A stretch of 30,679 nucleotides of DNA from Actinophytocola sp044466355 (GCF_044466355.1 NZ_JBITMQ010000033.1:1-30679), one strand, 5' to 3'; shown: positions 8,948 through 16,855, numbered from the stretch's first letter. Notes: generated from the letters alone by a model not told the origin. Numbers and translations: made by a program.

Positions 8948-9787
8948 TCAGGGGGCCGGGCCTGCGTCGGGCGCGAGCACGTCGAACCCGACGAGGACGA
9001 ACAGCAGCACGCCCAGTGCGATCCGGTAGATCACGAACGGCAGGTAGCTGTGCGTGGAGATGTAGCGCATCAGCCACGCGATCACCGCGTACCCGACGAG
9101 GAACGCCACGACCGTGCCGAGGATCGTCGGCCCCCACGCCGGCGCGTCCGCGCCGCCGATGTCGGTCAGCTTGTACAGCCCGGACGAGAACACCGCGGGC
9201 ACCGCGAGCAGGAACGCGTACTCCGTGGCCTGCGGCCGCCGGTAGCCGAGGAGGCGGCCCATGGTGACCGTGCCACCGGACCGCGACACGCCGGGGATCA
9301 GCGCGAGCGCCTGCGCGAACCCGTACGCGAGGCCGTGCGGGATCGTCAGGTGGTCGAGCGAGTACTTCTTCTGGCCGAGGTGGTCGGCGACGCCGAGCGC
9401 GATGCCGAACACGATCAGCGTGGTGGCGATGAGCCGCAGGTCACGGAACGCGTGCTCGATCGAGTCCTGGAACAGCAGGCCGAGCACCGCGATCGGGATC
9501 GTGCCGATGATCACCAGCCACGCCATGCGTGACTCCGGGTCGTCGCGCCAGGTCCGGGGCCTGCGCAACGACCGGAACCACGCGGCGAAGATCCGCCCGA
9601 TCTTCTTGCGGAAGTAGATGATGACCGCGGTCTCGGTGCCGATCTGCGACACCGCGGTGAACGCGGCCCCCGGGTCGTCCCAGCCCGCGAAGGCCGCGCT
9701 GATCCGTAGGTGTGCACTCGACGAGATCGGCAGGAATTCGGTCAGTCCCTGGATGAGACCCAGAACGATGGCTTCGAGCCAGCTCAA
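8948..9787 (-). CDS. uppP: undecaprenyl-diphosphate phosphatase
   Basis: A 279-residue integral membrane enzyme that removes one phosphate from undecaprenyl pyrophosphate so the carrier lipid can be reused in cell-wall synthesis; overproduction is known to give bacitracin resistance. The family motifs are present: the QGLTEFLPISSSAHL segment near the N-terminus with the (E/Q)xxxE glutamate and Ser/His, and the PGVSRSG motif in the middle. About eight hydrophobic helices are visible. The start is TTG 9787, which overlaps the stop of the upstream LLM oxidoreductase as TTGA, and a GGGAG element lies upstream. The overlap predicts translational coupling. Confidence 0.96.
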   Translation of the reverse strand: MSWLEAIVLGLIQGLTEFLPISSSAHLRISAAFAGWDDPGAAFTAVSQIGTETAVIIYFRKKIGRIFAAWFRSLRRPRTWRDDPESRMAWLVIIGTIPIAVLGLLFQDSIEHAFRDLRLIATTLIVFGIALGVADHLGQKKYSLDHLTIPHGLAYGFAQALALIPGVSRSGGTVTMGRLLGYRRPQATEYAFLLAVPAVFSSGLYKLTDIGGADAPAWGPTILGTVVAFLVGYAVIAWLMRYISTHSYLPFVIYRIALGVLLFVLVGFDVLAPDAGPAP

Positions 9788-10833
9788 CTACCTACTCCCG
9801 CGAGATCCAGAGCTTCCACCGCGACGCGGAGGGCCGCGATGCTGTGCTCAAGATCTTGCAGTACCGGTGAGACGGTCAGTGTGGTGACCCCCGATTCGGC
9901 GAGGGCCTGCATCTTCTCGGCGATCCGCTCCTTGGGGCCGAGCAGCGCGGTGGAGTCGAGGAAGCCGAGCGGCACCTTCGCGGCGGCGCCCGCGTAGTCC
10001 TTCGCCAGGTACAGGTCCTGGATCTCGGCGGCCTCGGCCTCGTAGCCCATGCGGCACGCGAGGTTGTTGTAGAAGTTCTGCTCGCGGCTGCCCATGCCGC
10101 CCACGTACAGCGCGGCGTAGGGCCGGATCTGGTCGGCGGCGGTCCGCCAGTCGTCGCCGACGACGAGCGGCGACGTGGGCACGACGTCGAAGCCGTCCAT
10201 GGTCTTGCCCGCCTTCTCGCGGCCCTTGCGGATCAGTTCGAGGGACTCCGGCCCGTACTCTGGCGAGTAGAAGATCGCGAGCCAGCCGTCGGCGATCTCG
10301 CCGGTCAGCTCGAGGTTCTTCGGGCCGATCGAGGCGAGGTAGATCGGGATCTCGGCGCGGTGCGGGGCCACGATGAGCTTGAGCGGCTTGCCGGGGCCGT
10401 CGGGCAGCGGCAGCGTGAAGTGCCTGCCGTCGAAGGTGACCCGTTCGCGGCGCAGCGCCTGCTTGACGATCGCGACGTACTCGCGGGTGCGGGCGAGCGG
10501 CTTGTCGAACTTCACGCCGTACCAGCCCTCGGACACCTGCGGGCCGGACACGCCGAGGCCGAGCCGGAAGCGGCCGCCGGACAGCGTGTCGAGCGTCGCG
10601 GCGGTCATGGCGGCCATCGTGGGCTGACGTGCGGGGATCTGGAGGATGGCGGAGCCGACGTCCATCCGTTCGGTCTGCGCGGCCACCCAGGACAGCACCG
10701 TCGGCGCGTCCGAGCCGTACGCCTCCGCGACCCACGCCACGGAGTAGCCGAGCCGGTCGGCCTCCTGGGCGAGCTTCAGGTTGTTCGCGTCGTTGCCCGC
10801 ACCCCAGTAGCCCATGTTCAGTCCGAGTCGCAT
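9784..10833 (-). CDS. LLM-class F420-dependent oxidoreductase
   Basis: A 349-residue luciferase-like TIM-barrel protein, beginning MRLGLNMGYWGAG and carrying AEAYGSDAP and ILQIPARQPTMAAM, typical of F420-dependent LLM oxidoreductases. LSGGRFRLGLGVSGPQ is the conserved cofactor-side motif. Such enzymes use the deazaflavin F420 for hydride transfer; the substrate is unknown. The gene overlaps uppP by 4 bp (TTGA), so it heads the LLM-uppP-phosphatase transcription unit. Its start is 91 bp from the divergent aldo/keto reductase, and a 9-3-9 hyphenated palindrome lies 16 bp before its ATG. Both divergent products are oxidoreductases, which suggests shared control. Confidence 0.9.
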   Translation of the reverse strand: MRLGLNMGYWGAGNDANNLKLAQEADRLGYSVAWVAEAYGSDAPTVLSWVAAQTERMDVGSAILQIPARQPTMAAMTAATLDTLSGGRFRLGLGVSGPQVSEGWYGVKFDKPLARTREYVAIVKQALRRERVTFDGRHFTLPLPDGPGKPLKLIVAPHRAEIPIYLASIGPKNLELTGEIADGWLAIFYSPEYGPESLELIRKGREKAGKTMDGFDVVPTSPLVVGDDWRTAADQIRPYAALYVGGMGSREQNFYNNLACRMGYEAEAAEIQDLYLAKDYAGAAAKVPLGFLDSTALLGPKERIAEKMQALAESGVTTLTVSPVLQDLEHSIAALRVAVEALDLAGVGS

Positions 10834-10849
10834 GGACGGACCATACCGT

Positions 10850-10870
10850 CAATTGGCGTCCCGCCAATTG
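10850..10870. promoter_or_regulatory. hyphenated palindrome, candidate operator for divergent oxidoreductase genes
   Basis: CAATTGGCG, a TCC spacer, then CGCCAATTG: nine-base perfect arms in the 91-bp gap between the LLM oxidoreductase (leftward) and the aldo/keto reductase (rightward). It is A/T-rich for this genome. The symmetry is seen; binding by a dimeric repressor is inferred. Confidence 0.5.
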
Positions 10871-10911
10871 TGATGTCGGTGAGTCTGCCAGCGAGTACGC
10901 CGACCTGCCCG

Positions 10912-10925
10912 TACTCTTCGCCCGG
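10912..10925 (+). promoter_or_regulatory. candidate -10 element for a leaderless aldo/keto reductase mRNA
   Basis: TACTCT at 10912-10917 is spaced so that transcription would begin at or one base before the GTG start at 10925. No ribosome binding site is seen upstream of that GTG, which fits a leaderless transcript. The -35 region is weak. Confidence 0.35.
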
Positions 10926-11896
10926 TGGAGCAACGACACCTCGGGCACAGCGGGCTGCGGGTGTCCAGGATCGGCCTGGGCACCATGACCTGGGGCCAGG
11001 ACACCGACGCCGACGAGGCCGCGAGCCAGCTCGTGGCCTTCGCCGACCTCGGCGGGACGCTGGTGGACACCGCCGACGTCTACGCCGACGGCGAGGCCGA
11101 GCGGATCCTGGGCGGCTTACTCGACGACCTCGTGCCACGCGAGGACCTGGTGATCGCGACGAAGGCGGTGGCCCGGCGCGGCGACGGCCCGTTCGGCGGC
11201 GGCGCGTCGCGGGGCGCGCTCCTGTGGGCCCTGGAGGGATCGCTGCGCAGGCTGGGCGTGGACCACGTCGACCTGTGGCAGCTCCACGCGTGGGACACCG
11301 CGGTGCCGCTCGAGGAGACGCTGTCCGCGCTCGACGCGGCCGTGACCAGCGGCAAGGTCCGCTACGCCGGCGTGTCGAACTACAGCGGGTGGCGGCTGTC
11401 GACCGCCGCGACGCTGCAGCGGCACAAGCCGGCCGCGATCGTGAGCACGCAGATGGAGTACTCGCTGCTCGAACGCGGCATCGAGCGCGAGGTCGGGCCG
11501 GCCGCCGACTACCACGGCGTCGGGCTGCTCGCGTGGGCGCCGCTGGGCCGCGGCGTGCTCACCGGCAAGTACCGGGCCGCCACACCGGCCGACTCGCGCG
11601 GCGCGTCCGCGCACTTCGCGCCGTACGTCGACCACCACCGCAACGAGCGGGCGGCACGGATCGTGCAGGCCGTGGTGACGGCGGCGGACGGGCTCGCGAC
11701 CTCTCCCCTGTCGGTGGCGCTGGCGTGGGTCCGCGACCGGCCCGGCGTGTGCTCGGCGATCGTCGGCGCACGGGACACCGGGCAGCTGCTCGGCTCGCTG
11801 GTGTCGGAGGAACTGACGCTGCCCGCCGCGATCCGCGCCGCGCTGGACGACGTCAGCGACGTCGAACTGAGTTACCCCGAGCACCACCTCACCTGA
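10925..11896 (+). CDS. aldo/keto reductase
   Basis: A 323-residue NADP(H)-dependent aldo/keto reductase with a TIM-barrel fold. The catalytic tetrad can be placed: Asp and Tyr in LVDTADVYADGEAE, Lys in VIATKAV, and His in LWQLHAWD. The C-terminal cofactor-binding segment VCSAIVGARDTGQLLGSL is present. It starts MEQRHLGHSGLRVSRIGLGTM, the standard family start, at GTG 10925. The substrate is unknown. It is divergent from the LLM oxidoreductase and is followed 54 bp later by the carbonic anhydrase gene on the same strand. Confidence 0.93.
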   Translation: MEQRHLGHSGLRVSRIGLGTMTWGQDTDADEAASQLVAFADLGGTLVDTADVYADGEAERILGGLLDDLVPREDLVIATKAVARRGDGPFGGGASRGALLWALEGSLRRLGVDHVDLWQLHAWDTAVPLEETLSALDAAVTSGKVRYAGVSNYSGWRLSTAATLQRHKPAAIVSTQMEYSLLERGIEREVGPAADYHGVGLLAWAPLGRGVLTGKYRAATPADSRGASAHFAPYVDHHRNERAARIVQAVVTAADGLATSPLSVALAWVRDRPGVCSAIVGARDTGQLLGSLVSEELTLPAAIRAALDDVSDVELSYPEHHLT

Positions 11897-11950
11897 CGCT
11901 CCGTCACCGGGCCGTTGCACAATTCACGCGAACCGGGCATCGTATGCAGT

Positions 11951-12631
11951 ATGGAGTATGCAAAACTGTCGCGTCGCTCCCTGCTCGGTCTCGGTGCCGC
12001 TGTCGCCGCCGGGGCCGCCGCCGACGCGGCGTTCCCCGCGCATGCCGCTCCCCGCGCCCCCTCCGACCCCTGGCAGCGCCTCGTCACCGGCAACAGGAGG
12101 TTCGCCGCGGGCAGGCCACGCCACCCGCACCAGGCCCCGGCCCACCGCGAAAGCCTCGTCGACGCACAGCACCCCATCGCGTGCGTCCTGGGCTGCGCCG
12201 ACTCCCGCGTACCCGCCGAGATCCTCTTCGATCAGGGACTCGGCGACCTGTTCACCGTGCGCGCGGTCGGCGAGGTGCTCGACGACGCGGTCGTCGGCAG
12301 CGTCGAGTACGCCGTCGAGCACCTGCACGTCCCGCTGGTCGTCGTCCTCGGGCACTCCGGCTGCGGCGCCGTCAAGGCCGCGATCGACCTGGTCGGCGGC
12401 ACGAGCGAGGTGACCGGGTCGGTCGACACCGTCGCCCGCGCGATCGAGGCCACCGTCCGCGCGACCCCGCCGAACCCCGACGGGACGGCGTTCCTGGCCG
12501 CCTGTGTCCGCAACCAGACGATCAGGGTCGCCGACGAGCTGACACGCCGGTCACACACCGTGGCGGCGGTCCGCCCCCGCATTGTCACGGCCGTCTACGA
12601 CCTGCGCAGCGGACTTGTCAAGGCCCACTGA
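11951..12631 (+). CDS. Tat-exported beta-carbonic anhydrase
   Basis: A 226-residue beta-class carbonic anhydrase that interconverts CO2 and bicarbonate with zinc. The zinc ligands and active-site dyad are intact: CADSR (Cys, Asp, Arg) and HSGCG (His, Cys). The N-terminus has a twin-arginine signal (LSRRSLLGLG, a hydrophobic Ala-rich core, then PAHA before APRAP), so the folded, metal-loaded enzyme is probably sent across the membrane. Upstream TTGCAC (11915-11920) and an AT-containing stretch at 11940-11946 could form a promoter with a start point close to the ATG; no Shine-Dalgarno is visible. In-frame extension to a TTG at 11915 is possible but would bury the Tat motif. Confidence 0.92.
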   Translation: MEYAKLSRRSLLGLGAAVAAGAAADAAFPAHAAPRAPSDPWQRLVTGNRRFAAGRPRHPHQAPAHRESLVDAQHPIACVLGCADSRVPAEILFDQGLGDLFTVRAVGEVLDDAVVGSVEYAVEHLHVPLVVVLGHSGCGAVKAAIDLVGGTSEVTGSVDTVARAIEATVRATPPNPDGTAFLAACVRNQTIRVADELTRRSHTVAAVRPRIVTAVYDLRSGLVKAH

Positions 12632-12758
12632 CTCACCCGCCCGGCACGACACCCCGGACAGGGGTTAGCGTCCAGTGCGCATTTAGGGGATGCTGGACAG
12701 ATGTCCCGTCGGCGCGACACGGGTGCGCCGGTGAGACCCGGGGTCGTGTCGGAGGTCG

Positions 12759-13745
12759 ATGTTGCGTCGCAGGGTTGCCGTGCTGCTGGTCGTGTGCGCG
12801 GCGGTGGGCTCGGGTTGTTCCTCCGGGCAACAGGGCGACGAGTTGATGGTGACCGACAACCCGGTGGCGGCGGTGGCCGCCGAGTCGCCCCCGGCGGCCA
12901 CCAAGCCCGCGGGCGCGGTCACCGCGCTCGCGGACGACGTCACCGCCATGGCCTACGAGCCGGAGTCCGGCACGCTCGCCGTCGCGGGCAAGGACACCGT
13001 CCTGCTCTACCCGCTCGCCGACACGCTCGGTGAGCCCACCACGGTGCCGTTCGCGGCCGAGTCGCTCGCCGTCGACGGCGGCACCTTCCTCGCCGCGGGC
13101 GGAAACAAGGTGGTCCGCGTCACGGTCGACGGCGCCACCAGCGACGCGGGCTCGTTCCGCGGTGAACCGGTCAGCACCGCCGCCTTCGACGGGCGCACGC
13201 TCGTGGCCGTGCGGAACGAGCGCGCGGTCGCCGTCGTCGACGACGCCAAGGTCCAGCGGATGATCAGCGGCGACATGATGAGCGCCGACCAGGTGCTGTC
13301 GACCGGCAAGGGCGCGGTCGTCCTCGATCGGCTGCGCAACGCCGTGTTCGAACTCGACGTGCCGGGCGCGTCGATCTCCCAGGGCCTGCGAGCCGGCAAG
13401 GGCGCCACGAACGCCGTCACCGACCGGTTCGGCCGGGTGCTCGTGACCGACACGCGCGGCGGCGCACTGCTCGCGTTCTCCCTGGACCCGCTGCTCATGC
13501 GCCAGAACTACCCGGTGCCGGGTGCGCCCTACGCCATCGCCTACGACCGGGAACGAGACCTGGCGTGGGTGACGTTGACGGAAACGAACCAGGTCGTCGG
13601 CTACGAGGTGGCCGGTGAAGAACCGAAGGAGAAGTACCGGTTCCCCACGGTGTCCCAGCCCAACACCGTGGCGGTGGACCCCCGCACCGGGCGCGTGATG
13701 GTCGCGTCCGGCACAGGAGATGGGATTCAGGTGATTGCCATATGA
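12759..13745 (+). CDS. LppL-like lipoprotein with beta-propeller repeats
   Basis: A 328-residue predicted lipoprotein. The signal peptide has an RRR start, a hydrophobic core and Cys20 (AVGSGC) as lipidation site; the lipobox has Gly at -3, which is unusual. The mature part contains a run of roughly 40-residue repeats (SGTLAVAGKDTVLLY, GTFLAAGGNKVVRV, FGRVLVTDTRGGALLAF, RDLAWVTLTETNQVVGYEV, TGRVMVASGTGDGIQVI), typical of YncE-like beta-propellers. Its place beside the DUF5703 gene and near uppP matches mycobacterial lppL (Rv2138). GGAGG lies 3 bp upstream of ATG 12759. The stop overlaps the DUF5703 start as ATGA, so the two are coupled. Role: cell-surface scaffold or ligand binder, inferred. 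Confidence 0.85.
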   Translation: MLRRRVAVLLVVCAAVGSGCSSGQQGDELMVTDNPVAAVAAESPPAATKPAGAVTALADDVTAMAYEPESGTLAVAGKDTVLLYPLADTLGEPTTVPFAAESLAVDGGTFLAAGGNKVVRVTVDGATSDAGSFRGEPVSTAAFDGRTLVAVRNERAVAVVDDAKVQRMISGDMMSADQVLSTGKGAVVLDRLRNAVFELDVPGASISQGLRAGKGATNAVTDRFGRVLVTDTRGGALLAFSLDPLLMRQNYPVPGAPYAIAYDRERDLAWVTLTETNQVVGYEVAGEEPKEKYRFPTVSQPNTVAVDPRTGRVMVASGTGDGIQVIAI

Positions 13746-13954
13746 GTTCAGAGGTGGTCGACGGGGACTGGGAGTACCGGCCGCTGCGCCTCCCGCCAGG
13801 GTTGTCGCGACGTGCAGCGGCCACGCAACTGTCCATCCACGCCGAGTTCGCAGGCTGGGAGCTGTCCAACGTACGGCTCTACTCGGACGGGAGCAGGCGG
13901 GTACTCCTGAAGCGCAAGCGAGCCCGCGGGCTCCTGCCGGGACTGAGCACCTAG
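13742..13954 (+). CDS. DUF5703 family protein
   Basis: A 70-residue protein, start coupled to the LppL-like gene by an ATGA overlap. The sequence WEYRPLRLPPGLSRRAAATQLSIHAEFAGWEL is characteristic of the small actinobacterial DUF5703 family (counterpart of Rv2137c). It is basic at the C-terminus (LLKRKRARG). No membrane helix or catalytic motif is visible; function is unknown. It converges with the DUF2231 gene, 16 bp apart. Confidence 0.85.
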   Translation: MSSEVVDGDWEYRPLRLPPGLSRRAAATQLSIHAEFAGWELSNVRLYSDGSRRVLLKRKRARGLLPGLST

Positions 13955-13970
13955 CCCGCGGTCCCGTTCA

Positions 13971-14516
13971 CTAACCGCCGTTCTGCGGCGGGAGGTTCTG
14001 GACGCCCTCCCACACCGCGCGCGCCCCGGCGTCGCCGACGCGGTAGACGTGGATGCCGGTGCCGACCGCGACCCCGACGGTCACCACCGCGAGCACGATC
14101 ATGACCAGCGCGGGCGCCTTGCGCTGCTCCCCGGTCAGGGCCTCCTCAGCGCCACCGCCGCCGACCGCCACCTGCGCGGTCGTCTTCCGTTCCGCCCGGG
14201 TGTGCACGACCATCAACGCGCCGAGCGCGACCGTCAGGCCAAGCGCCCACCAGATCATCATGTCGGCGAGCCGTTCGTGTGCCTGCACCAGCGGGTTGGT
14301 GCCGACCCGGTTCGCGAGGTTCTCGCCGCTCGCGGTCGCGACGGGCACGAGCGCCGTGGCGACCGCCGACGCCGCGAACGCGAGCCACCCGAACCGCCGG
14401 CGCACGGCGGGCCACAACGCGCTCAGCACCGCCCCGAGCGGGGCGATCACGAGCAGCACCACCACGAAGTGCACGATCAGCGGGTGGAGCGGGAGACCGC
14501 CAATGAATTCGGGCAC
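13971..14516 (-). CDS. DUF2231-family membrane protein
   Basis: A 181-residue membrane protein starting VPEFIGGLPLHPLIVHFVVVLL, the signature of DUF2231, with a histidine pair on the first helix (HPLIVH) and another His in ERLADMMIWW context (VQAHERLAD). Four hydrophobic helices are visible. Related proteins have been proposed to bind haem or act in redox, but this is not established. The GTG at 14516 is chosen because GGAGG (14521-14525) sits 4 bp upstream; the frame stays open 12 codons further. It is the last gene of the leftward group containing the alpha/beta hydrolase and M20 peptidase, 80 bp after the hydrolase stop. Confidence 0.78.
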   Translation of the reverse strand: MPEFIGGLPLHPLIVHFVVVLLVIAPLGAVLSALWPAVRRRFGWLAFAASAVATALVPVATASGENLANRVGTNPLVQAHERLADMMIWWALGLTVALGALMVVHTRAERKTTAQVAVGGGGAEEALTGEQRKAPALVMIVLAVVTVGVAVGTGIHVYRVGDAGARAVWEGVQNLPPQNGG

Positions 14517-14596
14517 GTTACCTCCGTCTGTTGTCTCGACCGACCGCCTCAACCGACGTGTCCGACGGCTCGTTACGCGCCGCTACCCGGAATGGT

Positions 14597-15466
14597 TCAC
14601 CGGGTGAGCGCCGCACGTACCTGGGCGACGATGCGGGGCAGGATCTCAGGGGCGGCCTCGAGGGGCAGCATGTGTCCCGCGCCCGGCACCGTCACCGGGT
14701 GCCCGCGCACCGTGTCGGCGAGCCTGCCCGCGTGCCCGACCGGCACGAGCCGGTCCTTCTCCCCCACCATCGCGATGATCGGCCGCGCGGCCACCACCTC
14801 CAGCGCCAGGTCCAGCACGTCCCGGTCCGGCGCGGGCCGGAACTGGGCGACGGTGTCGGGCCAGTGCTGGGACACCATCTCGGCGACCAGCCGCGCGTCG
14901 TCCGGGTCGGGGTCGTCGCCCAGCAACAGCCACCGCAACCCGATCGTGGTGGCCTTGTCGATGCGCCGGTGCACCTCGTCGACGAGGCGTGGTCCGAGGA
15001 TCGCGTGCAGGTCCTGGACCAGCCTGCCCAGTGGCCGGGGCAGGGTCTCCGCGACCCAGCCGACACTGGTCGACAGGAACATCAGCGCCCCGACCCGCTG
15101 CTCGGTGAGCAGCCGGTGCCGTGCCGCCATCACCATGGCGACGTGCCCGCCCATCCCGTGCCCGACCACCACGACCGGCCCGCGGGGGACGGCACGCTCG
15201 ACGACCTCGGCCATGTCGTCGGCGAGCTGCTCGAGCGTGGCCGTGGCGTCTTCCGCGGGCGAGGACTCCCCGTGCCCGCGGTGGTCGTAGGCGACGACCT
15301 GCACGGGCACGGTCGCGGGCAGCAAGGTGAGGATCTTGTGCCAGACCCGCCGGTCCTGTGCGTAGCTGTGCAGCAGGAGGACGGTGGCCGGCGCGTCGGG
15401 GTCACCGACGCGGACGAGGGCCAGTGAGGCCCCGTCCGCGAGGTGAAACCGCTCGGGGGTGGTCAA
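14597..15466 (-). CDS. alpha/beta-hydrolase-fold protein lacking the nucleophile Ser
   Basis: A 289-residue protein with the full alpha/beta-hydrolase pattern: VLLLHSYAQDRRVW (oxyanion-hole strand), VVAYDHRGHGES, a nucleophile elbow, then Asp238 in GEKDRLVP and His265 in GAGHMLPLE. At the elbow the sequence is GHGMGG, so Gly104 (codon GGG at 15155-15157) occupies the place of the catalytic serine of the usual GHSMGG. The other two triad residues are kept. Either the enzyme is non-hydrolytic (binding role or cofactor-free chemistry), or it is inactive. The TTG start at 15466 overlaps the M20 peptidase stop as TTGA, so they are coupled. The downstream neighbour is DUF2231. Confidence 0.88.
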   Translation of the reverse strand: MTTPERFHLADGASLALVRVGDPDAPATVLLLHSYAQDRRVWHKILTLLPATVPVQVVAYDHRGHGESSPAEDATATLEQLADDMAEVVERAVPRGPVVVVGHGMGGHVAMVMAARHRLLTEQRVGALMFLSTSVGWVAETLPRPLGRLVQDLHAILGPRLVDEVHRRIDKATTIGLRWLLLGDDPDPDDARLVAEMVSQHWPDTVAQFRPAPDRDVLDLALEVVAARPIIAMVGEKDRLVPVGHAGRLADTVRGHPVTVPGAGHMLPLEAAPEILPRIVAQVRAALTR

Positions 15467-16782
15467 CAGTTCTGGAGGAACCGATCGAGCACGCGCGTGC
15501 CGAACCGCACGGCGTCCACCGGCACCCGCTCGTCCACGCCGTGGAACAGGGCGGTGAAGTCCAGGTCGGCGGGCAGCCGCAGCGGCGCGAACCCGAAGCA
15601 CCGGATACCCAGCGTGTGGATCGCCTTGGCGTCGGTGCCACCGGACAACACGTACGGAATGGTCCGAGCCCCCGGATCCTCCGCCTGCACGGCGGCGGTC
15701 ATCGCGGCCACGAGATCCCCGTCGAAGGTCGTCTCGACGGCGGGCAGCCGAGAAACCCACTCCCGCTCCACGTCGGGCCCGAGAATCTCGTCCACCTCCC
15801 GTAGGAAGGCCTCCTCCCGCCCGGGCAGCACCCGGCAGTCCACCACGGCCTCAGCCACCGAAGGGATGACGTTGGCCTTGTACCCGGCGTTCAACATCGT
15901 CGGGTTGGCCGTGTCACGCAGAGTAGCCCCCACCACCCGAGCGAAGGGCCCCAGCTTGGCCACCGCCTCACTCGGGTCCTCAACGTCGAACGAGGCCCCG
16001 GTCAGGTCGGTGACGGACTCGAAGAACGCCCGCACGGAATCGGTCACGACCAGCGGAAACTCATGCGCCCCCAACCGCGCCACAGCGGCCGCGAGCTTCG
16101 TGACGGCGTTGTCGTCGTGCAACATCGACCCGTGGCCCGCCCGCCCCCGAACCCGAAGCCGCATCCAGGCGATCCCCTTCTCGGCGATCTCGATCGTGTA
16201 AGCCCGAACATCCTCCCCAAGAGTGACGGAGAAGCCCCCAACCTCACCCACAGCCTCGGTAACCCCGTCGAACAGATCCGGCCGATGCTCGACCAACCAC
16301 TGCGATCCGTAGTGCCCCCCAGCCTCCTCATCAGCCAAAAAGGCGAAAACGAGGTCCCGAGGAGGGACGATCCCGTCCCGCTTGAAGCGCCGAGCAACAG
16401 CCAAGGTCATGGCGACCATGTCCTTCATGTCGACGGCCCCGCGCCCCCACACGTAGCCGTCCTGAACGGCCCCCGAGAAGGGGTGCACGGACCACTCGGT
16501 GGGGTCAGCGGGTACCACGTCGAGGTGCCCGTGGATCAGCAACGCCCCGCGCGAGGGGTCGGCCCCAGAAAGCCGAGCGAAGACGTTCCCCCGCCCAGGC
16601 GCCCCGGACTCGACGTAGGTGGTCTCGTACCCCACCTCCTCGAGCTTCGCCCGCACATACTCAGCGGCGGCCCGCTCCCCGACGGTCGTCTCCAGCTCCC
16701 CGGTGTTGCTCGTATCGATCCGGATCAGCTCGGACGTCAACTCCACGGCCTCGTCCTGGGCCAGCTCAATCAGCTCGGTCAC
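15463..16782 (-). CDS. M20 family metallopeptidase
   Basis: A 439-residue di-zinc amidohydrolase of the M20 (DapE/ArgE/carboxypeptidase G2) family, similar in position to mycobacterial Rv2141c. The metal and catalytic residues are visible: His and Asp in LIHGHLDVVPAD, Asp in GRGAVDMKD, the Glu pair in LADEEAGG, and a late His in TLGI/FHGVDERVP. The dimerisation lid domain lies at about 200-310. It probably trims peptides or N-acyl amino acids in the cytosol. The GTG at 16782 is chosen because AGGAAG lies about 6 bp upstream; an earlier in-frame ATG at 16821 adds a basic, non-conserved leader. It is divergent from tRNA-Leu. Its stop overlaps the alpha/beta-hydrolase start. Confidence 0.93.
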   Translation of the reverse strand: MTELIELAQDEAVELTSELIRIDTSNTGELETTVGERAAAEYVRAKLEEVGYETTYVESGAPGRGNVFARLSGADPSRGALLIHGHLDVVPADPTEWSVHPFSGAVQDGYVWGRGAVDMKDMVAMTLAVARRFKRDGIVPPRDLVFAFLADEEAGGHYGSQWLVEHRPDLFDGVTEAVGEVGGFSVTLGEDVRAYTIEIAEKGIAWMRLRVRGRAGHGSMLHDDNAVTKLAAAVARLGAHEFPLVVTDSVRAFFESVTDLTGASFDVEDPSEAVAKLGPFARVVGATLRDTANPTMLNAGYKANVIPSVAEAVVDCRVLPGREEAFLREVDEILGPDVEREWVSRLPAVETTFDGDLVAAMTAAVQAEDPGARTIPYVLSGGTDAKAIHTLGIRCFGFAPLRLPADLDFTALFHGVDERVPVDAVRFGTRVLDRFLQNC

Positions 16783-16835
16783 GTGGGACTTCCTACCATT
16801 CCAGCCCCGGTGCAAGCCCATCGAAGGACGTCCGC

Positions 16836-16841
16836 TACGCT
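16836..16841 (+). promoter_or_regulatory. candidate -10 of the tRNA-Leu promoter
   Basis: TACGCT lies 14 bp upstream of the mature tRNA 5' end in the gap between the divergent M20 gene and the tRNA. A TGCAAG sequence 19 bp upstream could be a weak -35. Assigned by spacing only. Confidence 0.35.
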
Positions 16842-16855
16842 ATGCGCACCACAGA

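Noticed and set aside
10360..12846. 828-codon rightward frame spanning three genes
   Set aside because: It crosses the LLM, aldo/keto reductase and carbonic anhydrase genes in the wrong frame; the product is Arg/Pro/Gly-rich without motifs.
13920..13933. Perfect palindrome GAGCCCGCGGGCTC near the end of DUF5703
   Set aside because: It lies inside the coding sequence, has no loop for a hairpin terminator, and such short GC palindromes are expected by chance at this GC content.
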